This document shows positions 62,091 through 64,000 of a DNA stretch of 64,000 nt, piece after piece (the stretch's first letter is position 1; each line of letters begins with the position of its first letter). The notes beneath the pieces were generated by a model. The model ran no database searches, was not told where the DNA came from, and saw only the letters and a program-made list of their open reading frames with translations. The translations under genes were made by a program, and so were the position numbers. The stretch is from Burkholderia sp. Bp9143 (GTDB taxonomy: Bacteria; Pseudomonadota; Gammaproteobacteria; Burkholderiales; Burkholderiaceae): the NCBI RefSeq assembly GCF_003853645.1, contig NZ_QTPO01000028.1, positions 1-64,000 on the forward strand, given 5' to 3'.

Positions 62091-63875
62091 TCAGAGCACC
62101 CGCGACAGGAATGCGCGCGTGCGCGGATGGGCCGGCGCGTCGAGCACGACGGCGGGCGGGCCCGACTCGACGATGCGGCCGCGCTCCATGAACAGCACGT
62201 TGTCCGCGACTTCGCGCGCGAAGCCGATCTCGTGCGTGACGATCACGAGCGTGGTGCCCGAGCGCGCGAGCTCCTTGATCACGTCGAGCACTTCGTTGAC
62301 CAGTTCGGGATCGAGCGCCGACGTCGGCTCGTCGAACAGCAGCACCTTCGGGCGCAACGCGAGCGCCCGCGCGATCGCGACGCGCTGCTGCTGGCCGCCG
62401 GACAGCTGGCGCGGGTACGCATCGGCCTTGTCGGCGAGGCCGACGCGCGCGAGCAGCGTGCGCGCGGTGCGCTCGGCGGCCTCGCGCGTGACGCCGCCGA
62501 CGGCGACCGGCGCCTCGATCAGGTTCTCGAGCACCGTCAGGTGCGGAAACAGGTTGAAGTTCTGGAATACCATCCCGACCGCCGTGCGCCGCTTCAGCAC
62601 GTCGCGCTCCTTCAGCTCGTGCAGCACGTCGCCGTCGCGTCGATAGCCGATCAGCTCGCCGTCGATGTCGATGAAGCCGTCGTCCACGCGTTCGAGATGG
62701 TTGATCGTGCGCAGCAGCGTCGACTTGCCCGAACCGGACGGCCCGACGATCACCGTCACGCTGCCGCGCGGCGCGACGAACGACACGTTGTCGAGCACGC
62801 GCTGCATGCCGAACTGCTTCGATACGTTGTGCACGGCAACTTCGCCGCCGGTGCGCGGCACCGGAGCGGCCGTGGCCTCGCCGTGAGCCGTTGCATCTGC
62901 CGTTGCGTTGCGTGCCGCGGCACGCCGCCACAGCGCACTGACGCGCGCCAGCACGAACGTCAGCGCCGACGGCGGCGGGTTGCGCAGCGCCCCGCGCGCA
63001 TAGTGGCGCTCGACCTGCACCTGGATCGCGGACAGCACGGTCAGGATGATCAGATACCAGACGGTTGCGACCATCAGCAGCGGAATCACTTCGAGATTGC
63101 GGCGATAGATCACCTGCACCGTATAGAACAGCTCGGGCATCGCGAGCACGTAGACCATCGACGTGCCTTTCGCGAGCGTGATCAGGTCGTTGAACGCGGT
63201 CGGCAGGATCGCGCGCATCGCCTGCGGCAACACGATCCGCGTGGTCTGGCGGCCGCGCGGCAGGCCGAGCGCGGCGGCCGCTTCGAGCTGCCCCTGGTCG
63301 ACGGCGAGAATGCCGCCGCGAATCACCTCGGCGGAAAACGCCGCGTGGTTCAGCGAGAGGCCGAGCACGGCCGCGAGGAACGGGCTGATCAGGTCGGTGG
63401 TCGGCGTGTCGAACCACACGATGTCGGTGAACGGCACGCCGAGCCGCACGTGTTCGTACAGGTAGCCGAGGTTGTTGAGGATCAGCAGCAGCACGATCAG
63501 CGGAATCGACCGGAACAGCCACACGAAGGTCCACGCGCTCGCGGCGAGCAGGCGCGAGCGCGACAGCCGGGCCAGCGCGACGAACGCGCCGAGCGCGAAG
63601 CCGAACACCGCGCCGAGCAGCGTCAGCACCAGCGTGCGCGCAAGCCCGGACAGCACCGGCGGCGACAGGAACCATTCGGCGAACACGGGCCAGCCCCATT
63701 GCGGGTTGCCGAGGATCGAATACAGCGTGATCGCGATCAGCACGAGCGCGAGCACGGTGCCGACGGTGCGCGTCCGGTGCCGGGCCGGCACGATCCGCAG
63801 GCGCGTGCCTGTGTCGCGGACGCGGGACGAAGAAAGCGGCGGCAGCGCGCCGCCGAGATGGGTCGTGTCGCTCAT
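62091..63875 (-). CDS. Fused ABC permease-ATPase, polar amino acid type
   Basis: A 594-residue fusion. The N-terminal permease (about 40-290) has five or so helices and an EAA loop (about 193-215, [14 protein letters not shown]). A poorly conserved Ala/Pro/Thr linker (about 300-345) joins the ATPase. The ATPase has Walker [10 protein letters not shown] (378-386), signature LSGGQQQR (491-498) and Walker B LLFDEP (512-517). In most bacteria these are separate GlnP- and GlnQ-like proteins. The fusion is in frame with no stop, so it is not a sequencing join of two genes. The transported amino acid is unknown. Confidence 0.92.
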   Translation of the reverse strand: MSDTTHLGGALPPLSSSRVRDTGTRLRIVPARHRTRTVGTVLALVLIAITLYSILGNPQWGWPVFAEWFLSPPVLSGLARTLVLTLLGAVFGFALGAFVALARLSRSRLLAASAWTFVWLFRSIPLIVLLLILNNLGYLYEHVRLGVPFTDIVWFDTPTTDLISPFLAAVLGLSLNHAAFSAEVIRGGILAVDQGQLEAAAALGLPRGRQTTRIVLPQAMRAILPTAFNDLITLAKGTSMVYVLAMPELFYTVQVIYRRNLEVIPLLMVATVWYLIILTVLSAIQVQVERHYARGALRNPPPSALTFVLARVSALWRRAAARNATADATAHGEATAAPVPRTGGEVAVHNVSKQFGMQRVLDNVSFVAPRGSVTVIVGPSGSGKSTLLRTINHLERVDDGFIDIDGELIGYRRDGDVLHELKERDVLKRRTAVGMVFQNFNLFPHLTVLENLIEAPVAVGGVTREAAERTARTLLARVGLADKADAYPRQLSGGQQQRVAIARALALRPKVLLFDEPTSALDPELVNEVLDVIKELARSGTTLVIVTHEIGFAREVADNVLFMERGRIVESGPPAVVLDAPAHPRTRAFLSRVL

Positions 63876-63941
63876 GTCGGTGAGGGTCCTTGATCGGGTC
63901 GGTTGGAAGCGCCACGCGCCGCGCGCGGCGGCGCGGCGTCG

Positions 63942-64000
63942 TCACGCGTGCGCTTCGGCCGCGTCGTCCTGTTTCTGCACCGCGCCGGGCGCCGCATGGC
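63942..64000 (-). CDS. C-terminus of a gene that runs off the right edge
   Basis: A minus-strand frame entering from the edge reads HAAPGAVQKQDDAAEAHA then TGA at 63944-63942. Its codons fit the local bias and it lies 66 bases upstream of the ABC gene in the same direction, so it is probably the preceding operon gene. Too little is visible to name it. Confidence 0.4.
   Translation of the reverse strand, partial: HAAPGAVQKQDDAAEAHA

Overview
The window is high-GC DNA (mostly the high 60s percent by eye) with dense genes, short spacers and proteins that read like a beta-proteobacterium. The best match in style is Burkholderia, probably the cepacia complex: long Pseudomonas/Burkholderia-type isocitrate lyase, GTP-dependent PEP carboxykinase, many paralogous SDR enzymes, and a second FtsH-like protease. 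No rRNA, tRNA, CRISPR array, transposase or integrase was seen. One low-GC gene (16.4-17.5 kb) looks foreign.

Layout. (1) 0.3-12.8 kb: a DHA2 efflux pump, then a catabolic region. A minus-strand run encodes the lower meta-cleavage pathway (2-oxopent-4-enoate hydratase, acylating acetaldehyde dehydrogenase, 4-hydroxy-2-oxovalerate aldolase) behind a DUF1302/DUF1329 envelope pair and an SDR. A divergent plus-strand run encodes a meta-cleavage-product-type hydrolase, an SDR, EtfBA and a PaaY-like hexapeptide protein. No ring-cleavage dioxygenase lies in the window. (2) 13-19.5 kb: small membrane protein, MFS pump, a DUF1326-DUF2182 pair, a foreign Sel1-repeat protein, a VOC protein, and a divergent Lrp/LysE exporter pair with an 11-bp inverted-repeat operator. 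(3) 19.6-22 kb: TonB receptor preceded by a clear cobalamin riboswitch. (4) 22-27 kb: AraC regulator divergent from a small oxidoreductase operon. (5) 27-31.8 kb: PLP dehydratase, PAS-type regulator and YbaK deacylase operon, then aceA with a strong terminator.

(6) 31.8-45.1 kb: a second catabolic region arranged around the core gene pckG. It holds an EthD protein, three SnoaL-like proteins, six classical SDRs, one extended-SDR-like protein and a KstD-like flavoprotein. This is the best candidate for an undescribed pathway. A promoter-like element upstream of its EthD/SnoaL operon also occurs upstream of the SDR at 8.6 kb, suggesting that regions 1 and 6 share control. Acetyl-CoA, pyruvate or propionyl units from such pathways would feed the glyoxylate shunt (aceA) and gluconeogenesis (pckG), which lie beside them.

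(7) 45-64 kb: acid phosphatase/phospholipase-type enzyme, a plus-oriented Pho-box-like promoter ahead of an FtsH-like protease, OsmC, trehalose-6-phosphate synthase, a chemoreceptor with a sigma-28-like promoter, a ZnuD-like zinc receptor with a Zur box shared with a zinc alcohol dehydrogenase, a secreted Asp-box protein, a hydrolase-MarR operon with twin palindromic operators, and a polar amino acid ABC system whose permease and ATPase are fused. Start codons were chosen from ribosome-binding sites and family alignments by eye; no database search was possible.
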